Origin: Bacillus pumilus | GTDB lineage: Bacteria; Bacillota; Bacilli; Bacillales; Bacillaceae | NCBI GenBank assembly: GCA_001938995.1 | Contig: MKZN01000002.1 | Coordinates: 1-64,000, forward strand | Length of the DNA stretch: 64,000 nt | Direction of reading: 5' to 3' | Part shown: positions 46,322-54,800 of the stretch, piece after piece | How positions within the stretch are numbered: the first letter of the stretch is position 1 | Layout of the letters: the number at the start of each line of letters is the position of its first letter | Program-made: the position numbers and the translations under genes | Notes under the pieces: model-generated | Told to the model about the DNA's origin: nothing | What the model saw: the letters and a program-made list of their open reading frames with translations, nothing else | Databases searched by the model: none

Positions 46322-46351
46322 AGATGCAGCGCCAGAGTAGGTGACTGCATC
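46322..46351 (-). terminator. Terminator of the LysR gene
   Basis: AGATGCAG (46322-46329) and CTGCATCT (46344-46351) form the stem; on the minus strand a T5 run follows. Confidence 0.75.
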
Positions 46352-47274
46352 TAATTGTCTCTTCCTTGACCATTGTGCTTTGAAAATTGTTTTTCCATTT
46401 CTGAAAAAAACAGATGAGCCGCCTGAGAAAAGACTTGATGCTTTTTCCAAACGAAACGGACACCTGATGCTAGTTTCGGTTCTAGTGGCCTAAAGCACAA
46501 GTGACTCTCCTCTGACGTATCGGCCACTTTATCAATGGATATCGCATAACCGACCCCTTCTTTGACCATGATGCCAGCATTGTATAATAGGTTATACGTA
46601 CACACCACATGTAACTTCTCGTAATCCTCTCCAAACCATTCCGAGAACTCATTCCTAGATAAACCGGATTTTATCGCTTGTCTAGAAAGAAGAAGAGGAA
46701 GATCGACTAGATCCTGCCTTCTGATGGATTCTTTCACCGCCAAAGAGCTGTCTTTTCTCATAACAACTCCCCAAACATCATCGTCAGGCAGACGAATGGA
46801 ATGATACTTAGACAAATCGGCTGGTTCAATGAGTAGACAGAAATCAAGCAACCCTTGATCTAACATCTCGGTGACATCATCAAAGTTGCCGCTTTGAAAA
46901 TGACATCTGACCTTTGGATACTTTAGCTGAAAGTCTCTTACGACTTTTGCAATGAGCCTCATCGCTTCTGTTTCTCCGCCGCCAATATACACATCCCCAC
47001 TAATAGTGCCTTCCATTGATTGAAATTCTTTTTCCACTTTCGTGACCATCTCAATGATTTCTTCAGCTCTTTTTCGTAAAATCATGCCTTCCTCAGTGAG
47101 TGCCATATGATGACTCTTGCGGACAAATAGTTTTTTCCCTAATTTATCTTCTAATTCCTTTAACTGTCTAGATAAAGTAGGCTGTGTAACATGCAGATAA
47201 TAGGCTGCACCTGTGATGCTTCCTTCTCTAGCAACAGCAAGAAAATAACGTAAAACCCTAATTTCTATCCTCAC
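46351..47274 (-). CDS. LysR-family transcription regulator
   Basis: A 307-residue LysR regulator. The HTH spans about residues 1-60 ('VLRYFLAVAREGSITGAAYY', 'LHVTQPTLSRQLKELEDKLG'), followed by the co-inducer domain ('GDVYIGGGETEAMRLIAKVV'). I place the start at GTG 47274: GAGGGGGG lies just upstream, and codons further up to 47319 are atypical. It is divergent from the MFS gene at 47415, its likely target. Confidence 0.9.
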   Translation of the reverse strand: MRIEIRVLRYFLAVAREGSITGAAYYLHVTQPTLSRQLKELEDKLGKKLFVRKSHHMALTEEGMILRKRAEEIIEMVTKVEKEFQSMEGTISGDVYIGGGETEAMRLIAKVVRDFQLKYPKVRCHFQSGNFDDVTEMLDQGLLDFCLLIEPADLSKYHSIRLPDDDVWGVVMRKDSSLAVKESIRRQDLVDLPLLLSRQAIKSGLSRNEFSEWFGEDYEKLHVVCTYNLLYNAGIMVKEGVGYAISIDKVADTSEESHLCFRPLEPKLASGVRFVWKKHQVFSQAAHLFFSEMEKQFSKHNGQGRDN

Positions 47275-47414
47275 GACCCCCCTCGACAAAAAGCGTATTA
47301 TGCCTAAAAGGCATTTCATCTTATAAGATTTAGGTATTGGTTATATCATAAACTTCCCCTTAAACTATACTCAAGCTTCAATCATAAATCAATTTAGAAG
47401 TGAGGAGAATGTAG

Positions 47415-48575
47415 ATGAGGAATCAGCCGCAATTATTGATCTTGATTTTAACAATAGGTGTTTTCGGTATTTTGAATACTGAGATGGGGTTTATCGGTAT
47501 ATTACCTGACATTGCAGCTTTTTATGATGTACACGTTTCAACAGCAGGTTGGTTAGTTAGCGTATTTGCCATTGGTGTGGCTGTATCAGGTCCAACCATG
47601 CCGCTCCTTCTATCTAGATATAATCGTAAAAAAGTCATGCTGCTCGTCCTTAGTATATTTGTTGTAGGGAATATCATCTCAATATTTACAACTCATTTTA
47701 CCGTATTAATGCTTGCACGAATCATTCCAGCACTTTTCCATCCAGTCTATTGTGCATTGGCATTTTCGATTGCAGCTGAATCTGTCAGCAAAGAAGAGGC
47801 TCCTAAAGCCGTATCGAAAGTGTTTGTTGGTGTGTCTGCCGGTATGGTAGTAGGTGTACCGGTTGTCAGTTTGATCGCTAGCGTGTCAAATTTACAAATG
47901 GCTATGGCTTTTTTTGCAGTGACCAACCTGCTCGTTCTCATTGCCACTCTCATATGGATTCCGTCAATGCCTGTTCAAGTAAGGCGAACCCATGGTGAGC
48001 AACTGAACATCTTAACAAAATCAAAACCGTGGTTTTCAATCATCTTTGTCATCTTATTAAATGCAGCCATATTTGGGGTATATAGCTACTTAGCTGAGTA
48101 CTTACAATCGGTGAGTCAAGTTTCTGCAAATCTATCAAGCTTGCTGTTGTTCATCTATGGTGTAGCCAACATCATTGGAAATGTGGCAGCCGGAAAGTTA
48201 TTGACACTTCATGCTAAACGCATCATAATCATGACACCCATCATGTTAAGTACGGTATATGTTTTTTTATTTTTGGCCGCGCAGCAAACGTTCCTGATGA
48301 TTTTGATTATATTACTATGGGGGATATTAGCGGGAATAGGCGCACTTGTGAATCAATATGTTGTGACATCCGCAGCACCAGAGGCTCCTGACTTTGCAAA
48401 CGGAATATTCTTGTCCTCGACCAATATTGGGACTGTGATTGGCACAATACTTGGCGGTTACTTTATTTCTAACATGGGCATCCAGTATGTCGTCTTTGTG
48501 GGGATCATCTCAGCAGGACTTAGTTTATTGGTCATTTCAATGCGACATCACAGAACGAAAACTGACCAACCTTAA
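47415..48575 (+). CDS. MFS transporter (AraJ/DHA1-type)
   Basis: A 386-residue, 12-helix major facilitator protein of the drug/sugar-efflux DHA1 group. It opens with 'ILILTIGVFGILNTEMGFIG' and 'ILPDIAAFYDVHVSTAGWLV', followed by the loop 2-3 motif 'PLLLSRYNRKKVML'. GTGAGGAGAATGTAG precedes the ATG at 47415. Divergence from a LysR gene suggests inducible export of a small metabolite or drug. No terminator is evident before xynD. Confidence 0.9.
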   Translation: MRNQPQLLILILTIGVFGILNTEMGFIGILPDIAAFYDVHVSTAGWLVSVFAIGVAVSGPTMPLLLSRYNRKKVMLLVLSIFVVGNIISIFTTHFTVLMLARIIPALFHPVYCALAFSIAAESVSKEEAPKAVSKVFVGVSAGMVVGVPVVSLIASVSNLQMAMAFFAVTNLLVLIATLIWIPSMPVQVRRTHGEQLNILTKSKPWFSIIFVILLNAAIFGVYSYLAEYLQSVSQVSANLSSLLLFIYGVANIIGNVAAGKLLTLHAKRIIIMTPIMLSTVYVFLFLAAQQTFLMILIILLWGILAGIGALVNQYVVTSAAPEAPDFANGIFLSSTNIGTVIGTILGGYFISNMGIQYVVFVGIISAGLSLLVISMRHHRTKTDQP

Positions 48576-48740
48576 GAATGTATCAAACGTCCTTGCCAAA
48601 TTTGATGAAAAGGTGAGAATCATACGCTCATATGTACATGCACACCCTCAAGAAATAAGTCTTTTTATGCATTCTCCATGGTCAAACGACAACATATTTT
48701 TGAAGGAACCCTATCTTAGATATCAGGAGGATGTAAAGCG

Positions 48741-50279
48741 ATGAGAAAGAAGTGTAGTGTATGTTTTTTGGTTATGGCTTTAATATTGAGCTGTGTACCT
48801 TGGAGTAATGCGAAGGCTGTAAGTAGCCCCATTGCAAAACAAGTAGGGAAGTCAAACCCGCTAATTGACCATCATTTGGGGGCAGATCCATTTGCACTGA
48901 CCTATAACGGAAGAGTCTACATTTATATGTCAAGTGATGACTACGAGTATCAAAGCAACGGGACAATTAAGGATAATTCATTTGCCAATTTAAATAAGGT
49001 ATTTGTCATCTCGTCAGCGGATATGGTGAACTGGACTGATCATGGAGCCATTCCAGTAGCAGGTGCCAACGGGGCAAATGGTGGGAGAGGCATTGCCAAA
49101 TGGGCGGGAGCTTCTTGGGCCCCATCAGCCGCGGTGAAAAAGATCAATGGTAAGGATAAATTTTTCCTTTATTTCGCGAACAGTGGGGGAGGTATCGGCG
49201 TTCTAACAGCAGATAGCCCAATTGGTCCGTGGACGGATCCAATCGGAAAAGCGCTCGTCACGCCAAGTACGCCAGGCATGTCGGGGGTTGTATGGCTTTT
49301 TGATCCAGCAGTTTTTGTAGATGATGATGGTACTGGTTACCTATATGCCGGCGGAGGTGTTCCTGGCGATTCAAATCCAACACAGGGGCAATGGGCGAAT
49401 CCAAAAACAGCCAGAGTCATGAAATTAGGGGAAGATATGACGAGTGTTGCGGGCAGTGCTTCTACCATTGATGCCCCTTTTATGTTTGAAGACTCAGGCA
49501 TGCACAAGTATAACGGAACCTATTACTATTCCTATTGTATCAATTTTGGCGGCACACACCCAGCTGACAAACCCCCTGGTGAGATTGGTTATATGACCAG
49601 CTCAAGTCCGATGGGCCCCTTTACGTATAGAGGGCACTTCCTGAAAAATCCGGGCGCATTTTTTGGAGGCGGTGGAAACAACCATCATGCTGTTTTCAAT
49701 TTTAAAAATGAGTGGTATGTGGTGTATCATACGCAAACTGTCAGCTCCGCTCTGTTCGGAGCCGGGAAAGGGTACCGTTCTCCTCATATTAATAAGCTAG
49801 TGCATCAGACAAATGGCTCCCTTCAAGAAGTAGCAGCCAATTATGAGGGGGTCAAACAGCTGTCCAATCTGAATCCTTATCAAAGGACAGAAGCTGAAAC
49901 GTTTGCTTGGAATGGACGCATTTTGACAGAAGACTCTTCAGCACCCGGAGGGCCGGTCAACAATCAACATGTCACCAATATTCAGAACGGAGATTGGGTG
50001 GCTGCGGGGAATGTAGACTTTGGATCGAGCGGTGCAAGCACATTTAAAGCCAATGTCGCATCCGCTACAAGCGGGAAAATAGAAGTACGACTTGGCAGTA
50101 CAAGCGGCAGACTAGTCGGGACACTCCATGTTCCTTCAACAGGCGGAACGCAAAACTGGCGAGAAATTGAAGCTGCGGTAAACGGTGCAACAGGCGTGCA
50201 CAACGTATTTTTTGTCTTTACCGGAACAGGTGCAGGAAACCTATTTCAATTTGATTCATGGCAATTTACTCAAAGGTAA
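48741..50279 (+). CDS. xynD: Arabinoxylan arabinofuranohydrolase XynD (GH43 + CBM6)
   Basis: A 512-residue secreted enzyme that removes arabinose side chains from arabinoxylan. A signal peptide covers about residues 1-26. The five-bladed GH43 domain (about 30-370) has its base Asp in 'DHHLGADPFAL', the pKa-tuning Asp in 'WLFDPAVFVDDDGTGYL' and the acid Glu in 'APFMFEDSGMHKYNG'. A CBM6 module occupies about 380-512 ('RTEAETFAWNGRILTEDSS', 'FDSWQF'). Length matches B. subtilis XynD (513, from memory). It is intact, unlike its partner xynC downstream. Confidence 0.94.
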   Translation: MRKKCSVCFLVMALILSCVPWSNAKAVSSPIAKQVGKSNPLIDHHLGADPFALTYNGRVYIYMSSDDYEYQSNGTIKDNSFANLNKVFVISSADMVNWTDHGAIPVAGANGANGGRGIAKWAGASWAPSAAVKKINGKDKFFLYFANSGGGIGVLTADSPIGPWTDPIGKALVTPSTPGMSGVVWLFDPAVFVDDDGTGYLYAGGGVPGDSNPTQGQWANPKTARVMKLGEDMTSVAGSASTIDAPFMFEDSGMHKYNGTYYYSYCINFGGTHPADKPPGEIGYMTSSSPMGPFTYRGHFLKNPGAFFGGGGNNHHAVFNFKNEWYVVYHTQTVSSALFGAGKGYRSPHINKLVHQTNGSLQEVAANYEGVKQLSNLNPYQRTEAETFAWNGRILTEDSSAPGGPVNNQHVTNIQNGDWVAAGNVDFGSSGASTFKANVASATSGKIEVRLGSTSGRLVGTLHVPSTGGTQNWREIEAAVNGATGVHNVFFVFTGTGAGNLFQFDSWQFTQR

Positions 50280-50322
50280 CAAAGGCAGATTCAGAAATAT
50301 TGGGTAGAGGAGCGGGAACTTG

Positions 50323-51564
50323 ATGTCATGTGTAAAAAAATCAATTTGTGCTTTATTGGCCTGCTTCACCATGTTGCCTCTCGTGTTCATAGGACCCGGA
50401 GTGACTAAAGTATCAGCAGCAAGTGATGCCAATGTAAATATAAATGCGGAAAGACAGGTGATTCGTGGCTTTGGCGGAATGAACCACCCAGCTTGGATCG
50501 GGGATTTGACAGCACCTCAAAGGGAAACCGCCTTTGGCAATGGACAGAATCAATTAGGGTTTTCTATTCTTAGAATATATGTAGACGAGAACAGAAATAA
50601 TTGGCACAGAGAAGTCGCCACTGCCAAACGCGCGATAGAGCACGGAGCTTTGGTGATTGCTTCGCCATGGAACCCTCCAAGCAGTATGGTCGAGACCTCA
50701 ATCGTAATGGAACAACTGCTAAGCGGCTTAAATACAATCAATACGCAGCATATGCTCAGCATCTAAACGACTTTGTGACTTATATGAAGAGTAACGGGGT
50801 GAATCTTTATGCCATTTCAGTGCAAAACGAGCCAGATTATGCACACGAATGGACATGTTGGACCCCGCAGGAAATCTTGCGTTTCATGAGAGAAAATGCC
50901 GGTTCCATCAATGCCCGCGTAATTGCGCCAGAATCATTTCAATACCTGAAAAATCTGTCGGACCCCATTTTGAATGATCCGCAGGCACTTAGAAATATGG
51001 ACATTCTCGGTGCTCACCTGTACGGAACCCAAATCAGCCAGCTTCCATATCCGCTTTTCAAACAAAAAGGAGGAGGAAAAGAGCTATGGATGACAGAAGT
51101 ATACTATCCGAATAGTGACAACAACTCAGCGGACCGCTGGCCTGAAGCATTAGGGGTTTCAGAGCATATTCACCATTCAATGGTAGAAGGGGATTTTCAA
51201 GCATATGTCTGGTGGTACATCCGCAGGTCATATGTCCCAATGAAAGAAGATGGGATGATCAGCAAACGCGGATACAACATGGCGCATTTCTCCAAATTTG
51301 TTCGTCCTGGCTACGTAAGGATTGATGCAACGAAAAGTCCTGAACCGAATGTTATCGTATCAGCCTATAAAGGCGATCAATAAAAACAATACAGGGGTCA
51401 ATCAACACTTTGTGATGCAGAATGGAACCGTTTCAGAAGCATCGAGGTGGATCACAAGCAAAAGCAGCAACCTTGAGCCTGGAACAGATGTAACGATATC
51501 AGGCAATCAATTTTGGGCTCATCTCCCGGCTCAAAGTGTGACAACATTTGTAGTAAAGCGTTAA
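50323..51564 (+). pseudogene. xynC: Glucuronoxylanase XynC (GH30), broken by two deletions
   Basis: A GH30 endo-xylanase gene with signal peptide, 'VIRGFGGMNHPAWIGDLTAP', catalytic acid Glu in 'ISVQNEPDYAHEW' and nucleophile Glu in 'LWMTEVYYPNSD', but spread over three frames. Frame breaks lie near 50697 (ACC TC where ACC TTC is expected: one base lost) and near 51372 (AAGGCGATCAATAAA, where the residues K-V-V-I-V-A expected from B. subtilis are missing: about 23 bases lost). Adding back 24 bases gives 422 codons, the length of B. subtilis XynC as I recall it. A conserved Trp after HEWT is also Cys. RBS AGAGGAGCGGG is intact. Confidence 0.88.
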
Positions 51565-51774
51565 AGACATCGAATTGCAACAAGCTGAGTTTCTTATTTT
51601 GGTTATGGGCTTTGGATGAAGAAGTATTATCATGCCACATATGTAAATGCAGCAAAAACTAGCTCAACAAAAAACCATATCATATAAACTTATTGAATAA
51701 GCATGCTACAAAAAGTTTTATTGCTTACAGTTGGTTTGGAGAGCTTGGAAGTCATAAAATAACTGGCAAGGAGC
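51565..51774 (+). other. Non-coding gap after xynC
   Basis: No supported gene or clear terminator. This and the decayed DUF2651 gene below account for the 700-base gap before arsR. Confidence 0.5.
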
Positions 51775-52050
51775 GTGGATTTTATTAGCGTATTCTTTCT
51801 TCACCCGATGGCTCTCATCTTATTTACATTGCCATTGTTATCTTTGGTTTGGGGGATTGTTGGTTACCTTTAAGCGAGTCTATGTCGTTCTAATCATCAC
51901 ATTTGTAGTTTCGACTATTTCATATTTGCCTATACGGGGTTCGACATGTCAAATATGTATTGGGTAGTGACTATGACCTTTCTAAGCATGTGTACCTGTG
52001 TCATCACAAAAATGAGACGATATCTTTCAAATCGTTATAAAAAAGTATAG
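51775..52050 (+). pseudogene. Frameshifted DUF2651 (YbeF-like) small membrane protein
   Basis: Three reading-frame pieces in order give 'DFISVFFLHPMALILFTLPL' and 'LSLVWGIVGYL', then 'KRVYVVLIITFVVSTISY', then 'FAYTGFDMSNMYWVVTMTFL' and 'ITKMRRYLSNRYKKV'. This matches the layout of B. subtilis YbeF-type DUF2651 proteins as I remember them (three helices, about 85-90 residues). Breaks occur near 51872 (CTTTAAG) and near 51930. The GTG used as start lies too close to GGAG, so the original start may also be lost. A strong terminator follows. Confidence 0.6.
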
Positions 52051-52056
52051 ATATCC

Positions 52057-52090
52057 AAAAAGCTTATGTTCCCAAACATAAGCTTTTTTT
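52057..52090 (+). terminator. Strong terminator before the ars operon
   Basis: AAAAAGCTTATGTT (52057-52070) pairs with AACATAAGCTTTTT (52075-52088), with T7. Confidence 0.93.
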
Positions 52091-52172
52091 ACTTCAATAT
52101 TAATGAAAATACTTTATTTAAAAATGAGAAAACATTGAATGCCATATTTCTATCCATGAATAAATTTTTGGT

Positions 52173-52213
52173 TTGACTCATATAATCTATTGTTTATATA
52201 AGTAATTGATTAT
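52173..52213 (+). promoter_or_regulatory. ars promoter with an ArsR-type inverted repeat
   Basis: TTGACT (52173-52178), 16-nt spacer, TATATA (52195-52200). The inverted repeat ATAATC (52182-52187)/GATTAT (52208-52213) brackets the -10, a normal place for ArsR repression. Confidence 0.6.
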
Positions 52214-52275
52214 ATACTAATAAAGGAGTTGAAAACAGTGACTAATATTTGAAAAAGAGGGGGGATCATAGCATA

Positions 52276-52623
52276 GTGGATTCTAATGTTTCAATTGGTG
52301 TGACGCATATGACGAATTGTTTAAAAGCACTTAGCGATCAAACAAGACTGATCATGATGAAATTATTTTTGGAGAAGGAATATTGTGTTTGTGAACTAGT
52401 CGATATGTTCGAAATGAGTCAACCATCCATTAGTCAACATTTAGGAAAATTAAAAAAGGCTGGATTTGTCCACGAAAATAGAAAAGGACAGTGGCGTTAT
52501 TATTCAATTAATACACTGTGTCCAGAATTTGAGACGATTCGGATGATCTTAAATCAAATAGACAAAGAAGATGATCTTTTAAAAAGGGTTCAACATAACG
52601 GAACAAACGTTTCTTGTTCGTAA
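52276..52623 (+). CDS. arsR: ArsR-family arsenic-responsive repressor
   Basis: A 115-residue winged-helix repressor. The metalloid-sensing Cys37-Val-Cys39 lies in '[10 protein letters not shown]', immediately before the recognition helix '[18 protein letters not shown]'. It would leave the operator when As(III) or Sb(III) binds. Start choice: GTG 52276 follows GAGGGGGG by 11 nt and gives a normal length; TTG 52249 is in frame upstream but overlaps that RBS. arsB follows 12 nt after the stop. Confidence 0.9.
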   Translation: MDSNVSIGVTHMTNCLKALSDQTRLIMMKLFLEKEYCVCELVDMFEMSQPSISQHLGKLKKAGFVHENRKGQWRYYSINTLCPEFETIRMILNQIDKEDDLLKRVQHNGTNVSCS

Positions 52624-52635
52624 GGAGGGATGAGT

Positions 52636-53934
52636 TTGAGTTTTGCCATATTGTCATTACTCATATTTTTGTTGACTTTGGGATTGGTTATTTGGCAACC
52701 AAAAAACTTATCGATTGGCTGGTCAGCATGTGGAGGAGCTATTTTAGCCTTAATTGTAGGTGTTGTGAATGTTGAAGATGTGATGACCGTGACAGGCATC
52801 GTTTGGAATGCGACTTTAGCTTTTGTCGCCATTATCGTCATTTCTCTCATACTAGACCGAATCGGTTTTTTTGAGTGGGCAGCACTGCATATGGCAAAGG
52901 CTGCAAAAGGAAGTGGGCTACGTATGTTTGTGTATGTCACTATCTTAGGTGCAGCCGTAGCTGCTTTATTTGCAAACGATGGGGCAGCACTAATTTTGAC
53001 ACCCATTGTTTTAGCCATGGTCAGAGCATTACACTTCAATGAAAAAATTGTGTTCCCATTTATTATTGCGAGTGGTTTTATTGCAGATACAACTTCGCTT
53101 CCCCTTGTCGTAAGTAACTTGGTGAACATTGTAACAGCCGACTATTTTCAAATAACTTTTATCGAATATGCATCTAGAATGATTGTGCCAAACCTTTTCT
53201 CATTGCTAGCGAGTATCACTGCATTATACCTTTTCTTTAGAAAGAGTATACCTAAGCGCTATGATCTGACTGAGTTAAAGCACCCTCATGAAGCAATAAA
53301 AGATCCAAAAATGTTTAGATTATCTTGGTATATATTGGTTTTTTTATTGATTGGGTATTTTGCAAGCGAATTTTTATCTATACCTGTGTCGGTCATAGCT
53401 GGTGTGATTGCCATTTTATTCTTGATCATTGCACAAAAAAGCCCTGCTGTTCAAACAAAAAGCGTTTTAAAAGAAGCGCCATGGGCGATTGTTTTCTTTT
53501 CAATCGGTATGTACGTTGTTGTCTATGGTATGCGAAATGCAGGACTCACTGATGCTCTTTCAAGCGTGATTCAAGCTGTAGCAGATCAAGGTTTATTGGC
53601 AGGGACACTCGGGATGGGATTTATCGCCGCAATCCTTTCATCTATTATGAATAATATGCCGACTGTCATGATTGATGCATTAGCCATATCTGGTACCGAT
53701 ACACAAGGAGTTATGAGAGAAGCATTGATTTACGCAAATGTCATTGGTTCTGATTTAGGACCTAAAATTACACCCATTGGTTCATTGGCAACACTTTTAT
53801 GGCTCCATGTCCTTTCTCAAAAAGGTGTAAAGATTTCCTGGGGGGCATACTTCAAAATAGGAGTCATTTTAACTGTACCAACACTATTTATCACACTACT
53901 AGCTCTGTATTTCTGGCTAATAATGATACATTAA
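52636..53934 (+). CDS. arsB: Arsenite efflux pump ArsB
   Basis: A 432-residue ArsB/NhaD-superfamily transporter exporting arsenite and antimonite. Signatures include '[20 protein letters not shown]', '[17 protein letters not shown]', '[20 protein letters not shown]' and '[20 protein letters not shown]', with '[20 protein letters not shown]' near the C-terminus. I place the start at TTG 52636, seven nt after AGGAGG; ATG 52630 is only one nt from it. Confidence 0.94.
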   Translation: MSFAILSLLIFLLTLGLVIWQPKNLSIGWSACGGAILALIVGVVNVEDVMTVTGIVWNATLAFVAIIVISLILDRIGFFEWAALHMAKAAKGSGLRMFVYVTILGAAVAALFANDGAALILTPIVLAMVRALHFNEKIVFPFIIASGFIADTTSLPLVVSNLVNIVTADYFQITFIEYASRMIVPNLFSLLASITALYLFFRKSIPKRYDLTELKHPHEAIKDPKMFRLSWYILVFLLIGYFASEFLSIPVSVIAGVIAILFLIIAQKSPAVQTKSVLKEAPWAIVFFSIGMYVVVYGMRNAGLTDALSSVIQAVADQGLLAGTLGMGFIAAILSSIMNNMPTVMIDALAISGTDTQGVMREALIYANVIGSDLGPKITPIGSLATLLWLHVLSQKGVKISWGAYFKIGVILTVPTLFITLLALYFWLIMIH

Positions 53935-53948
53935 AGGAGACGATCAAC

Positions 53949-54368
53949 ATGTCGAAGAAAACAATTTACTTTTTATGTACAGGTAATTCTTGCCGCAGTC
54001 AAATGGCTGAAGGTTGGGCTAAAAAACATCTTGGAAATGAGTGGAAGGTCTATAGCGCTGGTATTGAAGCTCATGGATTAAATCCGAATGCTGTAAAAGC
54101 AATGAAAGAAATAGGGATTGATATTTCTAATCAAACGTCTGACCTGATTGATCAGAAGATATTGCATCACGCTGACTTAGTCGTCACACTATGCGGTGAT
54201 GCAGCTGATAAATGCCCGATGACACCCTCTCATGTCAAACGTGTACATTGGGGCTTTGATGATCCAGCAAAAGCAAAAGGAACAGAAGTAGAGAAGTGGG
54301 CTTTTTTCCAAAGAGTACGAGATGAAATTGGAGATCGATTGAAACAGTTTGCTGAGACTGGAGAATAA
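53949..54368 (+). CDS. arsC: Thioredoxin-coupled arsenate reductase ArsC
   Basis: A 139-residue reductase of the low-molecular-weight phosphatase fold, converting As(V) to As(III) for ArsB. The P-loop '[14 protein letters not shown]' (Cys10, Cys15) and the redox pair Cys82/Cys89 in 'LCGDAADKC' are all present, as in B. subtilis ArsC. AAGGAGACGATCAAC precedes the ATG at 53949, 14 nt after arsB. Confidence 0.96.
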   Translation: MSKKTIYFLCTGNSCRSQMAEGWAKKHLGNEWKVYSAGIEAHGLNPNAVKAMKEIGIDISNQTSDLIDQKILHHADLVVTLCGDAADKCPMTPSHVKRVHWGFDDPAKAKGTEVEKWAFFQRVRDEIGDRLKQFAETGE

Positions 54369-54387
54369 GAGCATTCATAACGTAATC

Positions 54388-54415
54388 AGCCGATTGAAAC
54401 AATCGGGTTATTTTA
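54388..54415 (+). terminator. Terminator of the ars operon
   Basis: CCGATTG (54390-54396) pairs with CAATCGG (54400-54406), with a T-rich tail. Confidence 0.75.
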
Positions 54416-54541
54416 TGCTTATTCCTAATGTGCAAATTGGATGTATGATTAATTAAATAGTAGCATACAAATACAACGAAGCATAACGAAGCCAAAAGAT
54501 CAATGACAGGCGATTAATCGAACCAACTTAATATGTTCTAT

Positions 54542-54587
54542 AATACCATCATGTCCTTTGATCTTTTGGCAATGATGGTATTTTTTA
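54542..54587 (+). terminator. Second terminator-like hairpin
   Basis: AATACCATCAT (54542-54552) pairs with ATGATGGTATT (54572-54582), followed by T-rich sequence. The loop is long (19 nt). Confidence 0.75.
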
Positions 54588-54601
54588 TTTAAACTAGTTA
54601 C

Positions 54602-54694
54602 ATGTTTCAACTTTTGTACAAAGACATGATGAAGGGAATCATAAATATTTCTGAAATTGGTAGCGATATCAAGAAAGCCATGGAGAATATATGA
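54602..54694 (+). pseudogene. Possible 30-codon gene fragment
   Basis: ATG-initiated frame reading MFQLLYKDMMKGIINISEIG and then SDIKKAMENI before a stop. It reads like the C-terminal helices of a larger protein, with no RBS. Family not recognised. Confidence 0.2.
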
Positions 54695-54800
54695 TTCACT
54701 GAAGAAAGGATGTAATAGTTTCAGATTGTTGAAAAGCGCTTATAGCGCAATGTATGTATTTCACATTCATCATTTTTATTAAGGATGGGGGAACAAGAAA

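Larger units (their letters stand above)
54416..54800. other. Gap between arsC and the acetylhydrolase-like gene
   Basis: It holds a second terminator at 54542 and a possible 30-codon fragment at 54602. An AAGCGCTT palindrome near 54735 is a poor cre match. Nothing else is supported. Confidence 0.5.

Noticed and set aside
48576-48740. Protein-like frame between the MFS gene and xynD
   Set aside because: It is a run-on of another frame of the MFS gene with no start or RBS of its own; I found no family.
52602-52620. GAACAAACGTTTC at the end of arsR as a second LexA box
   Set aside because: The right half is GTTT rather than GTTC, and it lies inside coding sequence next to the arsB RBS.
52630-53129. 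Minus-strand frame of 179 codons across arsB
   Set aside because: Antisense to arsB with its conserved membrane pattern; no RBS or homology by eye.
54729-54743. TTGAAAAGCGCTTAT as a cre site for the hydrolase gene
   Set aside because: One extra A shifts it out of the WTGNAANCG register; the fit is poor.
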